A stretch of 37,163 bases of DNA from Beijerinckia sp. L45 (GCF_009765775.1 NZ_LMUU01000274.1:37718-74880); one strand, 5' to 3'. Positions 26,835 to 35,804 are shown, numbered from the stretch's first letter. The notes: a model not told the origin generated them from the letters alone. Translations and numbers: made by a program.

Positions 26835-27692
26835 TTAGTAACCCATGATGCCAAAGCCCTTGAAGCCGAACGTGTAGGCCAGGGTGACGCCGCCGGTGAA
26901 CTGATCGCGCGTTCCGAGAACGGTCGCGACCGGGCTGCTGCCGACGCTGGAGGCCAGACGATCGTAACCGCCGAACAGGGTGGCGCTGTAGGTCGAGTTG
27001 AAGTCGTAACGGACGGTCGCGTAGGCGCCGACCGAGGTCAGGCCCGAGCTTGCCTGATAGGCATTGACCCGGCCGTTGAGCGCCGCTTCGGTCGGGGTGA
27101 TGCTGAAGAAGTTGTTGACGTAGCGCTGATCGCCGAACTTGACGCGCGGACCGAGCGAAGCCTGGAACGGCCCGAAACGGCCGATTGCGTCGGCACCGAT
27201 CGAGCCGACGACGCCGTCGTAACCGGAGACGGCCTTGCGGACTTCGCCGCGAATACGGAGATGATCCTGGAAGGGCCAGAGTTCGACGAAGCCGCCAAGC
27301 TCGACCGAGTCACGGACATTGTGCAGGCCGAAGAACTGGCCATTGCCGTCCGACAGGCCGCGACGGTTGAGGAAGTTCGCGGCGGGACCGGCCTTGAGCC
27401 AGCCGGTGTCGAGGATACGGAAGTCGAAGGAGTCGTCCGGCGTGTAGAAGGGGTCGTGCTCGCCGGGCTTCAGATAGGCCAGGTGGACGCTCGGCAGGAC
27501 GGTGTAGCTTTTCGAACCGGGAAAGCTCGGCGTGACTTCAGGACCAGCGGCGATGATCACCGTAAAAATCGGCGCCGGATCGACATAGGCCGGGGCGACG
27601 GCACGCGACGGAAGATCGGCGGCAAAGGCCGGGATCGCGATGCTTACGGCACTGATGCTCGCAGCCAGACGTAGAGCGGAGGAGAAGCGCAC
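26835..27692 (-). CDS. MipA/OmpV family outer-membrane protein
   Basis: The 285-residue product begins with a signal peptide (FSSALRLAASISAVSIAIPAFA) and then short beta strands with alternating residues through to a C-terminal strand FGFKGFGIMGY. MipA/OmpV features include AGPEVTPSFPGSKSYTVLP (about 50-68) and GPFQASLGPRVKFGDQ. Family members are outer-membrane barrels, some acting as scaffolds for peptidoglycan enzymes; the role here is not known. It is divergent from yidD across 110 bp and convergent with the scaffold gene. Confidence 0.87.
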   Translation of the reverse strand: MRFSSALRLAASISAVSIAIPAFAADLPSRAVAPAYVDPAPIFTVIIAAGPEVTPSFPGSKSYTVLPSVHLAYLKPGEHDPFYTPDDSFDFRILDTGWLKAGPAANFLNRRGLSDGNGQFFGLHNVRDSVELGGFVELWPFQDHLRIRGEVRKAVSGYDGVVGSIGADAIGRFGPFQASLGPRVKFGDQRYVNNFFSITPTEAALNGRVNAYQASSGLTSVGAYATVRYDFNSTYSATLFGGYDRLASSVGSSPVATVLGTRDQFTGGVTLAYTFGFKGFGIMGY

Positions 27693-27802
27693 CGGTCACC
27701 TTTTGTTGAAACGATTCAGCGTTGATCGCACTATGTCTGCAACGAGGCATCTCAACCAGTGTATAACTGCCACACAATCGGGGATAAGGGATCCGCACGA
27801 CC

Positions 27803-28126
27803 ATGTCGTCGCTCGCGCAGCATGCCGCCCACGCTGCTATCCGCTTCTACCAACTCACGTTTTCGGGGCTGGTCGGGCGCCAGTGCCGGTACTTGCCGAC
27901 TTGCTCGGACTACATGGACCAGGCGATAAACACGCACGGCCTGTGGGCCGGCGGCTGGATGGGCACGGCGCGGCTGTGCCGCTGCCATCCCTGGAGCGCC
28001 TCCGGCTACGATCCCGTGGCGTCGGCGCTGCCATCCGAATCGCACTGGTCCAGACCGTGGCGCTACGGGTCGTGGCGCTACCGGTCCTGGCGCGGCCCGG
28101 GCGACCAATCGGCGTCCGACGCGTGA
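27803..28126 (+). CDS. yidD: membrane protein insertion efficiency factor YidD
   Basis: YidD is a small amphipathic protein that associates with the inner membrane and assists YidC-dependent insertion. The 107-residue product has AIRFYQLTFSGLVGRQCRYLP cut at its usual position, then TCSDYMDQAI and the Cys-rich RLCRCHPWSASGYDPV. The C-terminus adds a low-complexity tail (WRYGSWRYRSWRGPG) that is longer than in many homologues. It is not next to rnpA or yidC here, which is common in alphaproteobacteria. Confidence 0.93.
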   Translation: MSSLAQHAAHAAIRFYQLTFSGLVGRQCRYLPTCSDYMDQAINTHGLWAGGWMGTARLCRCHPWSASGYDPVASALPSESHWSRPWRYGSWRYRSWRGPGDQSASDA

Positions 28127-28224
28127 AGGATGGGTGAACGCGCTCTTCCACCGCCGTTCAGACGAAGACTCCTAGGGTCAGGCCACGCTCAACCGAGCGG
28201 GTTCTAACCTCCCAGGATCCTGTC

Positions 28225-28578
28225 ATGACCAGCCGCCTCAAATTTTTCGCCGCCGCCGCCCTCGGCCTCGTTCTCGCGACCGGCACGCTTGCCGACGTCT
28301 CCGCCAAGACGGTGACCACGACGCATGCCGCGACGACGCATATCGGCAAGACGCACACCGCGATGACGCATCACACCAGGATCGCGACCAAGGGCCATCG
28401 CCTGCACGTCGCGCATCTGCGTCACGCTCATAAGCTGCACGTCGCGCATCACAAGACCGGCCATCACCTCGTCAAGGCGACCGGCGCCAAGGGCACCAAG
28501 GACGCCGGCGTGACCCACCGCGAGCGCCACGCGGACAACCGTCGCGTCGCCGGCAAGCCGGCCAGCGTCATCCGCTGA
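28225..28578 (+). CDS. His-rich exported protein
   Basis: The 117-residue protein has a signal peptide (LKFFAAAALGLVLATGTLADVSA), then a mature part with roughly one His in five residues, grouped as THIGKTH, MTHHTR, VAHLRHAHKLH and AHHKTGHH. It is also basic and Thr-rich, with no hydrophobic core, so it is probably disordered. Such composition suggests metal binding or acid resistance, but neither is shown. No family is recognised. A 13-bp GC hairpin lies 20 bp past the stop. Confidence 0.7.
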   Translation: MTSRLKFFAAAALGLVLATGTLADVSAKTVTTTHAATTHIGKTHTAMTHHTRIATKGHRLHVAHLRHAHKLHVAHHKTGHHLVKATGAKGTKDAGVTHRERHADNRRVAGKPASVIR

Positions 28579-28597
28579 CCCTTTTGGCGGCGGCAGC

Positions 28598-28635
28598 CCG
28601 GGCGGGCGGAGAGCGTGTGCTTTCCGCCCGCCCGG
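28598..28635 (+). terminator. GC-rich hairpin after the His-rich gene
   Basis: CCGGGCGGGCGGA and TCCGCCCGCCCGG form a perfect 13-bp stem with a 12-nt loop. It lacks a T-run, so termination is likely weak or factor-dependent. Confidence 0.55.
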
Positions 28636-28708
28636 CGCGTCCGCGTCTTGCGCCACCCGCGTTTTCAGGCTTGGCTGGTCGTCCGACCTCCAACGACACG
28701 GATGCCTG

Positions 28709-29305
28709 ATGCAAAGCCCGAATGGCCGTACCGCCGACCACCCGATCAACCCGATTTTCCTCGAGCGGTTTTCGCCGCGCGCCTTTACCGGCGAGGCGAT
28801 GTCCGAAGCCGACCTGCTGACGATCTTCGAGGCCGCGCGCTGGGCGCCGTCCTCCTACAACTCGCAGCCCTGGCGCTTCCTCTACGCCCGCCGCGACACG
28901 CCGATGTGGGACACGTTCCTCAACCTGCTGGTTCCCGGCAACCAGGGCTGGGCCAAGGACACCGCGGTGCTGGTGATCCTGATCTCCAAGATCTCGATGT
29001 CGGTCCCCGGCAAGGAGATTCCGATCCAGTCCTACAGCCACTCGCTGGATGCCGGCGCCGCCTGGGGCTACCTCGCCCTGCAGGCGCAGATGAGCGGCTG
29101 GGCCGCGCATGCGATGGTCGGCTTCGATCTCGACCGCACCGCCATCGAGCTCGACATCCCCGCGGACTACCGCGTCGAAATCGCCCTCGCCATCGGCCGC
29201 CAGGTGCCTCCGGCCGAGCTGCCGGACGACAAGAAGGCCAAGGAGAAGCCCAACGGCCGCACGCCGATCGCGACGCTGATCCGCGAAGGGAAGTTCGCGA
29301 AGTAA
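28709..29305 (+). CDS. nitroreductase family protein
   Basis: The 198-residue product has the FMN-dependent nitroreductase fold. ERFSPRAFTGEAMSEADLL and FEAARWAPSSYNSQPWRF form the N-terminal FMN-phosphate and isoalloxazine site. SLDAGAAWGYLALQAQMSGW is the long central helix, and VEIALAIGRQ is the usual C-terminal strand. Members reduce nitro compounds, quinones or flavins with NAD(P)H; the natural substrate is not deducible. Cytoplasmic. It appears to be a single gene. Confidence 0.9.
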   Translation: MQSPNGRTADHPINPIFLERFSPRAFTGEAMSEADLLTIFEAARWAPSSYNSQPWRFLYARRDTPMWDTFLNLLVPGNQGWAKDTAVLVILISKISMSVPGKEIPIQSYSHSLDAGAAWGYLALQAQMSGWAAHAMVGFDLDRTAIELDIPADYRVEIALAIGRQVPPAELPDDKKAKEKPNGRTPIATLIREGKFAK

Positions 29306-29523
29306 AGCCAACGCCCCGACGCAGCGTGCATGGATAAGTGCCGAAAGGGCGGGACGCCGCACGCGGCCGTGACGACGCGATCACGGCCGCACCGCTCTCG
29401 CATCGGATCCCGCGGCCGGCGATGTACGGGATCCCGCCGTCACGGCAGCGACCTGCGGCGCGCCATCCGCGCAACAGGAACATCCGTTGCAACCATCATA
29501 TCCGCGTGATAGCCAGCCGAGAC

Positions 29524-29551
29524 ATCTATAGAACCCGAGAAATCTATAGAA
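29524..29551. promoter_or_regulatory. tandem ATCTATAGAA repeats before the glycosyltransferase
   Basis: ATCTATAGAA occurs at 29524-29533 and 29542-29551. Each contains the palindrome TCTATAGA, and the centres are 18 bp apart. The pair ends 15 bp before the glycosyltransferase ATG, so it could be an operator or overlap a -10 element (TATAGA). Confidence 0.4.
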
Positions 29552-29566
29552 ACAAGGCAGGCGGCG

Positions 29567-30730
29567 ATGGATATGAACGACAGTCCGAAGTTTTCCATAG
29601 TCATACCCACGCGTAATGGCCTCAAGTACCTGCCTTATACTATCGAGACCGTTCTTTCGCAGCCGTCTCAGGATTTCGAGCTGATCATCAGCGACAATCA
29701 TTCGACAGATGGCACGGCCGCCTATCTCGAAACGATTACGGATCCACGCTTCAGATACGTCAAACCCGAGACGCCACTGTCGATGGTCTTGCACTTCGAG
29801 TTTGTCATCACCCAGACGCGTGGTCGCTGGATCACGATCCTCGGCGACGACGACGGACTGATGCCATCTTTTTTCGAGAGACTGGATGCTCTTGCAATCG
29901 ACACGTTAGATGTCGACGCCATAACGTTCCGACGCGCCTATTACACCTGGGACGGCTGCCAGGAACTCCAAGGTGACAGCGTCCTCTATTACAGTTACTA
30001 CCCGAAGAAGGCCTATTTAAACAACAATATATCGATCTTTTTATGCCTGATTTCGCTGATCGATTACATGTATCTTCCGCAGCTCTACACCACAGGGCTG
30101 ATCAAAAGAAGCTACGTCGAAAGCATCAAGGCGGGAGCGGGCGGCAAATTCTACTACGGCGACACGCCGGACGCGTCCTCCGCGGCCATCCTAGCGCTCA
30201 GTGCACCACGGCACTACCGTTTCGAAGAGCCGCTGTTCTGGACGGGCACCTCGCCGAAGAGCGTCGGCTTTTCACAAGAGTCGAAGCTGCTGAAAGCAAA
30301 AGCGCTGGAGTTCGAGTCTCTGAACGTGAAGGATGGCAAGGTCTTTGACAACGTCATGGCCTCGCGCCTCGATCCGGCACTCGCCGACATCTTCGACCTG
30401 ACCATCATTTTCTACAAGGCCGTTCAACTATGCCCGAACGCCGGGCGCATGTGGAAATCCCGTGTCGTCTACTATCTGTTCCTGGCAGGGCTGATGCTGA
30501 AGGACGCGAAGTTCGTCCCGGTCATCATGACGTCTTATGCCACCGGCCCGCAGAGATTGGCCTTACGCCTCGCCCGCCTGGCGGTTGTCGCGGTCAAACG
30601 CGAATTCCGCAGGCGGAATTACGACCTCACCGGCAAGCGCCCCGAAAAAGAGATTTACTCGAGAGACCGCCATGAGTTCCCGACGATCCGCGAAGGCTCC
30701 ATCGCGGTCGCACGGCTGTGGCAGCGCTAG
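29567..30730 (+). CDS. family 2 glycosyltransferase
   Basis: The 387-residue protein has a GT-A fold. FSIVIPTRNGLKYL (about 9-22) is the nucleotide-sugar entry strand, ISDNHSTDGT (41-50) the next conserved turn, and ILGDDDGLMP, with DDD at 94-96, the metal-binding DXD motif. The C-terminal half is helical and ends in a basic segment (VKREFRRRN), suggesting membrane association. Such enzymes build surface polysaccharides; donor and acceptor are unknown. Base composition is patchily AT-rich (around 30015-30045), unlike most of the window, and it stands with the convergent acyltransferase gene as a likely acquired pair. Confidence 0.87.
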   Translation: MDMNDSPKFSIVIPTRNGLKYLPYTIETVLSQPSQDFELIISDNHSTDGTAAYLETITDPRFRYVKPETPLSMVLHFEFVITQTRGRWITILGDDDGLMPSFFERLDALAIDTLDVDAITFRRAYYTWDGCQELQGDSVLYYSYYPKKAYLNNNISIFLCLISLIDYMYLPQLYTTGLIKRSYVESIKAGAGGKFYYGDTPDASSAAILALSAPRHYRFEEPLFWTGTSPKSVGFSQESKLLKAKALEFESLNVKDGKVFDNVMASRLDPALADIFDLTIIFYKAVQLCPNAGRMWKSRVVYYLFLAGLMLKDAKFVPVIMTSYATGPQRLALRLARLAVVAVKREFRRRNYDLTGKRPEKEIYSRDRHEFPTIREGSIAVARLWQR

Positions 30731-30747
30731 TTTCCAAGCCCCCGTCG

Positions 30748-31425
30748 TCACAGATCCATGTCGCGGAAATAAAGCTCGATCGCGTTCGAGCGCCCGCACT
30801 TGATCAGGGGATGCCGGCCCCCTGACGAGAAGATCGTGACGTTGCCCGGTGAGTCCGTATTGACGACATACGTCCCCTGGCTGATCGTCGTGTTGTCGCC
30901 GATGTTGCACCGCCCGACGATGGAGGTGTTGGGGAACATCAGAACGCCCTTCCCGATCGTCGGCCGATCGTTGCCGAGCCGCCCGACCGTGGAGTTCTGG
31001 AAGATGGCAAAGTAGTTTCCATAGGTCGTGTTGCTCAAAACGATACCGACGGTATGGCCGAGCAGAAATACCGGCGGCATTTCAATCTTGAAGAACATTT
31101 CGATGCCGTGAAGCGCCTTGTTGAGCAAGAACAGCTTCGTCGGGACCGCCTCGCTCGCCGTATCGCGCCACACCGTGTTCGCCAGAAGGTATAGAAAGGT
31201 GGAATGTTGCGACGAATTCATCGGATCGAACTCGTCCAGCCTCCACTGCACGACTTTCTTCGTGCAGACCGACAGCCGCTCGAGCGCGACCGCAAGGCTC
31301 TTCCGGATCGCACGATAATTGTCGTCCCGGCTGCCGTCGGGATAGAACGATGCGATTTGCGCGCAGGTATAGTGCGCCAGCTCGTCGAACGAAAATCCGA
31401 TAATCTTCATGGGCAATTGCGACAT
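30748..31425 (-). CDS. hexapeptide-repeat acyltransferase (serine acetyltransferase-like)
   Basis: The 225-residue product has an alpha-helical N-terminal half of about 125 residues and a left-handed beta-helix in the second half. Hexapeptide turns include VGRLGNDRPTIGKGVLMFP, NTSIVGRCNIGDNTTIS and a catalytic His-like region around LLGHTVGIVLSN. This layout resembles serine O-acetyltransferases and sugar O-acyltransferases. Next to a glycosyltransferase, acylation of a surface glycan is plausible but inferred. The C-terminus lacks the usual cysteine-synthase-binding Ile tail. It is convergent with the glycosyltransferase (17 bp apart). Confidence 0.8.
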   Translation of the reverse strand: MSQLPMKIIGFSFDELAHYTCAQIASFYPDGSRDDNYRAIRKSLAVALERLSVCTKKVVQWRLDEFDPMNSSQHSTFLYLLANTVWRDTASEAVPTKLFLLNKALHGIEMFFKIEMPPVFLLGHTVGIVLSNTTYGNYFAIFQNSTVGRLGNDRPTIGKGVLMFPNTSIVGRCNIGDNTTISQGTYVVNTDSPGNVTIFSSGGRHPLIKCGRSNAIELYFRDMDL

Positions 31426-31515
31426 CGAAAAACACCTGACGGTTCAACCTGTCGGGATCGCGGTACCTTGCAGGGGCGCCGCCGCTGCTCAAGTTTAGAC
31501 CAAACTAAAAATGAC

Positions 31516-34500
31516 TCACGCCGCCTTTTTCAAAGCAATAGCCGCCAATGTCCGCAGGATTGTCCGCGTGCCTTCCAACCGCGTCTTGGTGTTGGCGAAA
31601 TCGCGGATGAAGACGATCTTCATGTCCGGCCGCACCTTGGCGTCCGAGCCCTGCTCCGTGACGAAGCGCACAAGCCCGGCCGGGTTGGCGAAGGCGTTTT
31701 CGCGGAAGGCGATGATCACGCCCTTCGGCCCGGCGTCGACCTTTTCGACGTTGGCGCGGCGGCAGAGCGCCTTGATGGCGACGAGCTTCATCAGCTGTTC
31801 GACCTCCGACGGCAACGGGCCGAACCGGTCGATCAGCTCGGCGGCAAACCCTTCGATCTCGTCGTCGGTCTCGAGCGTCGCCATGCGGCGGTAGAGGCTG
31901 ACGCGGAGCTGCGGATCCTCGATATAGTCCTCCGGAATAGTGACAGGCGTGCCGGTGGAAATCTGCGGTGACCAGGCCTCGTCCGCCGGTTCCTCGATCC
32001 CCGATTGCAGCGCCTGGATCGCCTCCTGCAGCATCTCCTGGTAGAGCTCGAAGCCGACCTCCTTGATGTGGCCGGACTGTTCGTCGCCCAACAGATTGCC
32101 GGCGCCGCGGATGTCGAGATCATGGCTGGCGAGCTGGAACCCGGCGCCCAGCGTATCCAGCGAATCCAGCACTTTGAGGCGCCGCTCGGCTTGCGCGGTC
32201 ACCGTCTTGTTGGCCGGAAGCGTGAACAGCGCATAGGCGCGGGTTTTGGAGCGACCGACGCGGCCACGCAGCTGGTAGAGCTGCGAGAGGCCGAACATGT
32301 CGGCGCGATGCACGATCAGCGTGTTGGCGGTCGGGATGTCGAGGCCGGATTCGATGATCGTCGTCGACAGCAAGATGTCGTACTTGCCGTCGTAAAACGC
32401 CGACATCTTTTCTTCGAGTTCGGTCGGCGGCATCTGGCCGTGCGCGACGACGACTTTCGCTTCCGGCACGCTCTGGCGCAGGAACGAAAGCGCCTCGTCG
32501 AGATATTCGATGCGCGGGCAGACATAAAAACTCTGGCCGCCGCGATAGCGTTCGCGCAGCAGCGCCTCGCGCACCAGCAGTTCGTCGAACGGCGTGACGA
32601 AGGTGCGCACGGCGAGACGATCGACCGGCGGCGTGGCGATGATGGACAGATCGCGGACCCCGGTCATCGCCAGCTGCAGCGTGCGCGGGATCGGCGTCGC
32701 CGACAGCGTCAGCACATGCACTTCCGCGCGCATATCCTTCAGGCGCTCCTTGTGCTTGACGCCAAAATGCTGCTCCTCGTCGACGATCACCAGCCCCAGG
32801 TCCTTGAAGTCGATGGCCTTGCCAAGCACGGCGTGGGTGCCGACGACGATGTCGATTTCGCCCGTCGCGATGCCGGCCTTCGCAGTCTTCATGTCCGCCG
32901 CGCTGACCATGCGGGACAGCTGCGCGACGTTGATCGGGAGATGCGCGAAGCGGTTGACGAAATTCTTAAAATGCTGGCGGGCGAGCAAAGTCGTCGGCAC
33001 GATGAGCGCGACCTGCTTGCCGTTGATCGCCGCGGTGAACGCGGCGCGCAGCGCGACCTCGGTCTTGCCGAAGCCGACGTCGCCGCACACCAGGCGATCC
33101 ATCGGCTTGCCCGACGCCATGTCGTCGAGCACGGCGTCGATGGTGGTGAGCTGGTCTTCCGTCTCGTCGTAGGGGAAGCCGGCGGCGAATTCCTCATAGG
33201 GGCCATCCGGCGGAATGAGTTTGGTGCCCTCCTTCAGCGCGCGCGCGGCGGCGATCTTCATCAGGCCTGCCGCCATTTCCAGGACGCGCTTGCGCATCTT
33301 GGCCTTGCGCTTCTGCCAGCCGGCGCCCCCAAGGCGGTCCAACTGCGCCTCGGCATCTTCCGAGCCGTAACGCGACAGAAGCTCGAGATTTTCGACCGGC
33401 AGGAACAGTTTTGCGCCTTCGGCGTAGTGCAGCTCCAAACAATCGTGCGGCATGCCCGCCGCCTCGATCGGCTTGAGGCCGATGAAGCGGGCGATGCCGT
33501 GGTTGGCGTGAACGACGATGTCGCCTTCGCTGAGCGAGCCGATCTCGGAGAGAAAATTGGCGGCGCGCTTGGCGCTCTTGCGCTTGCGGACGAGTCGATC
33601 GCCGAGAATGTCCTGCTCGCTGATGACGACGAATTCGTCGGTCTCAAAACCCTGCTCCAGCCCGAACACGGCCAGCGCCGCTTTTCCGCGCAAGGCGGTG
33701 GCTTGGACCAAGGCCGAGACCGGCTCGGTCTGCTTCAAACCATGGTCGGCAAGCACGCCGGCGAGACGTTCGCGCGACCCGTCGGACCAGCCGGCGAGAA
33801 TCACCTGCTTGCCGGCGGCCTGCTTGGCGCGGACATGTTCGACCGCGGCTTCAAAGACGTTCTTGCTGTCGTCGGCGCGTTCAGGGGCAAACGAGCGCCC
33901 GAGATGGCCGCCGCAATCGACGATCGGGCCGCTGCCGCCTTCCGGCTGCGTATGGGCGCTGACCTGGACGTGCGAGCGGGTGGCGAGCAACTTGGTCCAT
34001 TCCGACGTCGTGAGATACAGCGCGTCCGGCTTCAGCGGCTTGTAGGGCGAGTTGTTCGGCGACGCGTCATGCGCCGTCTTGCGTGCATCGTAGTAATCCG
34101 CGATCTGCGCCAGGCGCTCGCCGGCGGCCTCCTTGACCTGCGCGTCGAGGATCAGCGGCGCGTTGCCGGTATAGGCGAAGATCGTATCGAGATCGTCGTA
34201 GAAAAGCGGCAGCCAGTGCTCGTAACCGGGATGCCGGCGGCCTTCGCTGATCGTCTCGTAGAGCATGTCGCCGCGCGTCTGCGCGCCGAACTCGCTGAGA
34301 TAGGCCTGACGAAAGTGCTTCATCGTGTCGGTCGTGAGTTGCACTTCGCTCATCGGCACGAGGTCTAGCCCGCGCAGCTGCCCGGTGGTGCGCTGACTCT
34401 CGGGATCGAAGGCGCGGATCGTCTCCAGCGTATCGCCGAAGAAGTCGAGCCGCACTGGCGACTGCAGAGCCGGCGCAAACAGATCGAGAATCCCGCCGCG

Positions 34501-35031
34501 CACCGCGTATTCGCCGGTGTCGCGCACGGTGGAGTTGCGGGAGAAGCCGTTGATCTCCAACCATTGCACCAGCGCGTCCATGTCGACGGCATTGCCGGGC
34601 GCGGCGGAAAACGTGTCCTTCGCGACTTTTTTGAGCGGCGGCACGCGCTGCAGCACGGCGTTGATGGTGGTGGAGAGAATGCGCGGCCGGTCTTCCGCGG
34701 TGCGCGAGCCCGACAGCCGCGACAATGCGGTCATCCGCCGCGCGCTGATCCCGGCGTTCGGCGACACGCGGTCGTAGGGCTGGCAATCCCAGGCCGGAAA
34801 ATCCAGCACCTCGATGCGCGGATCGGCGAAGGCAAGCGCCTCGTTGAAGGCGCGCGCCCGCTGCTCGTCGCGCGACACATGAACGAATACCACCGCGCGA
34901 TGCTCGGCGTCGCGGGCCAGCGAGCGCGTGAGATCGGCGACGCAGAAGGCGTCGTACCCCTCGGGAACCGACGAGAGAGTGAGGGTGCCGCCCTTTTTCA
35001 GTTCGGCGACGGCGCGTTTGAGATCGGTCAC
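31516..35031 (-). CDS. mfd: transcription-repair coupling factor Mfd
   Basis: Mfd removes RNA polymerase stalled at DNA damage and recruits UvrA. From the GTG at 35031 the protein has 1171 residues, normal for the family. The N-terminal UvrB-like part has FPAWDCQPYDRVSPNAG. The polymerase-interacting region has DIVVHANHGIARFIGL. The motor has Walker A GDVGFGKT (650-657), DEEQ (751-754), TLSATPIPRTLQLAMTGVRD, and motif VI QLRGRVGRSKTRAYA; the C-terminal TRCF domain follows. The frame continues 73 codons further upstream, but that part translates a palindromic repeat, so it is not coding. It lies downstream of sdhE on the same strand. Confidence 0.96.
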   Translation of the reverse strand: MTDLKRAVAELKKGGTLTLSSVPEGYDAFCVADLTRSLARDAEHRAVVFVHVSRDEQRARAFNEALAFADPRIEVLDFPAWDCQPYDRVSPNAGISARRMTALSRLSGSRTAEDRPRILSTTINAVLQRVPPLKKVAKDTFSAAPGNAVDMDALVQWLEINGFSRNSTVRDTGEYAVRGGILDLFAPALQSPVRLDFFGDTLETIRAFDPESQRTTGQLRGLDLVPMSEVQLTTDTMKHFRQAYLSEFGAQTRGDMLYETISEGRRHPGYEHWLPLFYDDLDTIFAYTGNAPLILDAQVKEAAGERLAQIADYYDARKTAHDASPNNSPYKPLKPDALYLTTSEWTKLLATRSHVQVSAHTQPEGGSGPIVDCGGHLGRSFAPERADDSKNVFEAAVEHVRAKQAAGKQVILAGWSDGSRERLAGVLADHGLKQTEPVSALVQATALRGKAALAVFGLEQGFETDEFVVISEQDILGDRLVRKRKSAKRAANFLSEIGSLSEGDIVVHANHGIARFIGLKPIEAAGMPHDCLELHYAEGAKLFLPVENLELLSRYGSEDAEAQLDRLGGAGWQKRKAKMRKRVLEMAAGLMKIAAARALKEGTKLIPPDGPYEEFAAGFPYDETEDQLTTIDAVLDDMASGKPMDRLVCGDVGFGKTEVALRAAFTAAINGKQVALIVPTTLLARQHFKNFVNRFAHLPINVAQLSRMVSAADMKTAKAGIATGEIDIVVGTHAVLGKAIDFKDLGLVIVDEEQHFGVKHKERLKDMRAEVHVLTLSATPIPRTLQLAMTGVRDLSIIATPPVDRLAVRTFVTPFDELLVREALLRERYRGGQSFYVCPRIEYLDEALSFLRQSVPEAKVVVAHGQMPPTELEEKMSAFYDGKYDILLSTTIIESGLDIPTANTLIVHRADMFGLSQLYQLRGRVGRSKTRAYALFTLPANKTVTAQAERRLKVLDSLDTLGAGFQLASHDLDIRGAGNLLGDEQSGHIKEVGFELYQEMLQEAIQALQSGIEEPADEAWSPQISTGTPVTIPEDYIEDPQLRVSLYRRMATLETDDEIEGFAAELIDRFGPLPSEVEQLMKLVAIKALCRRANVEKVDAGPKGVIIAFRENAFANPAGLVRFVTEQGSDAKVRPDMKIVFIRDFANTKTRLEGTRTILRTLAAIALKKAA

Positions 35032-35118
35032 GGGGCTCGTTCTAAGGGGGAAGCGCGATAGGTGGGGATTTGGAGGCGGAAGGCAACAGGCGATTTGAGG
35101 TGGGACGGCGTGGGGCTT

Positions 35119-35263
35119 CCCCTCCCCCTTGCGGGGAGGGGTGGGGGTGGGGGTCCAGCAGCGCCAACGATGACGATGAGCTGAAGTGTTCGAGCCGACG
35201 CCCGGCATCGCTCGGGCGGCCCGACCCCCACCCCTGTCCCCTCCCCGCAAGGGGGAGGGGGAC
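35119..35263. repeat. inverted pair of GC-rich repeats between mfd and sdhE
   Basis: The left arm (35119-35154, CCCTCCCCCTTGCGGGGAGG then a GT-rich run) is the near-exact inverse of the right arm (35221-35263). Each arm also contains its own small hairpin (CCCC-TTGC-GGGG). Together they form a long stem in the sdhE-mfd spacer. Confidence 0.8.
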
Positions 35264-35268
35264 GCTCA

Positions 35269-35562
35269 CTACGTAAAAATCGGCCCCTCGTGGGTATGGA
35301 AGGCGCGCACCTTGTGGAACACCGGGGTGTCGAACTCCGGCGGCACGGCCAACTCGCCGGTCAGCCAGGAGAACACGTCGCGGTCGGGCATCTCCAAGAG
35401 GGCCTCGAGGTCGGCAAGGTCGTCTTCCGGCAGATCGCGCAGCTTTTCGTCGGCGAAGCGGCCCATGGTTAGGTCCATCTCGCGGGTGCCGCGGTGCCAG
35501 GCGCGGAACAGGATACGGCGGCGACGGACATCGAGCCCCTCGCTGGTGCGCGAGACGGACAT
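35269..35562 (-). CDS. sdhE: succinate dehydrogenase assembly factor SdhE
   Basis: SdhE promotes covalent FAD attachment to the SdhA flavoprotein. The 97-residue product matches the family in length and has the RRRILFRAWHRGTREMD segment, including the RGxxE motif that contacts the flavoprotein. LEALLEMPDRDVFSWLTGE follows as the second conserved helix pair. The succinate dehydrogenase genes are not in the window. It lies between mfd and the higBA pair, all on the minus strand. Confidence 0.94.
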   Translation of the reverse strand: MSVSRTSEGLDVRRRRILFRAWHRGTREMDLTMGRFADEKLRDLPEDDLADLEALLEMPDRDVFSWLTGELAVPPEFDTPVFHKVRAFHTHEGPIFT

Positions 35563-35654
35563 GGGGACCTCAAACGCTCGGGACGCGGCGGTGTGCCGCT
35601 GGAGGTTTCCATATAGATCATTTCCGGGGGATGAGGACCCCTCCCGCGTCCTCC

Positions 35655-35804
35655 CTTCTCCCGCTTGCGGGAGAAGGTGACCCTTGCGTCAGCAAGGGTC
35701 GGATGAGGGCGGTGCCGGAAAAGTCGCAACGGCGAGGCAACCACCCAGCGCCCTCATCCGGCCTCGCTTCGCGAGGCCACCTTCTCCCACTTCATGGGAG
35801 AAGG
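35655..35804. repeat. REP-like palindromic repeats in inverted pair
   Basis: The left unit has hairpins CTTCTCCCGC/GCGGGAGAAG (35655-35676) and GACCCTTGC/GCAAGGGTC (35679-35700), then GGATGAGGGC. The right unit is the same element inverted, with GGCCTCGC/GCGAGGCC (35760-35778) and CCTTCTCCCA/TGGGAGAAGG (35780-35804). This two-hairpin layout is typical of rhizobial intergenic REP elements. Confidence 0.85.

Noticed and set aside
29306-29566. Possible small gene between the nitroreductase and the glycosyltransferase
   Set aside because: Only unconvincing frames without ribosome sites; the region is better read as the glycosyltransferase promoter.
35028-35276. Several short frames rich in PLPLAGRG or PHPSPQGGG
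   Set aside because: They translate the GC-rich inverted repeat between mfd and sdhE, on both strands.
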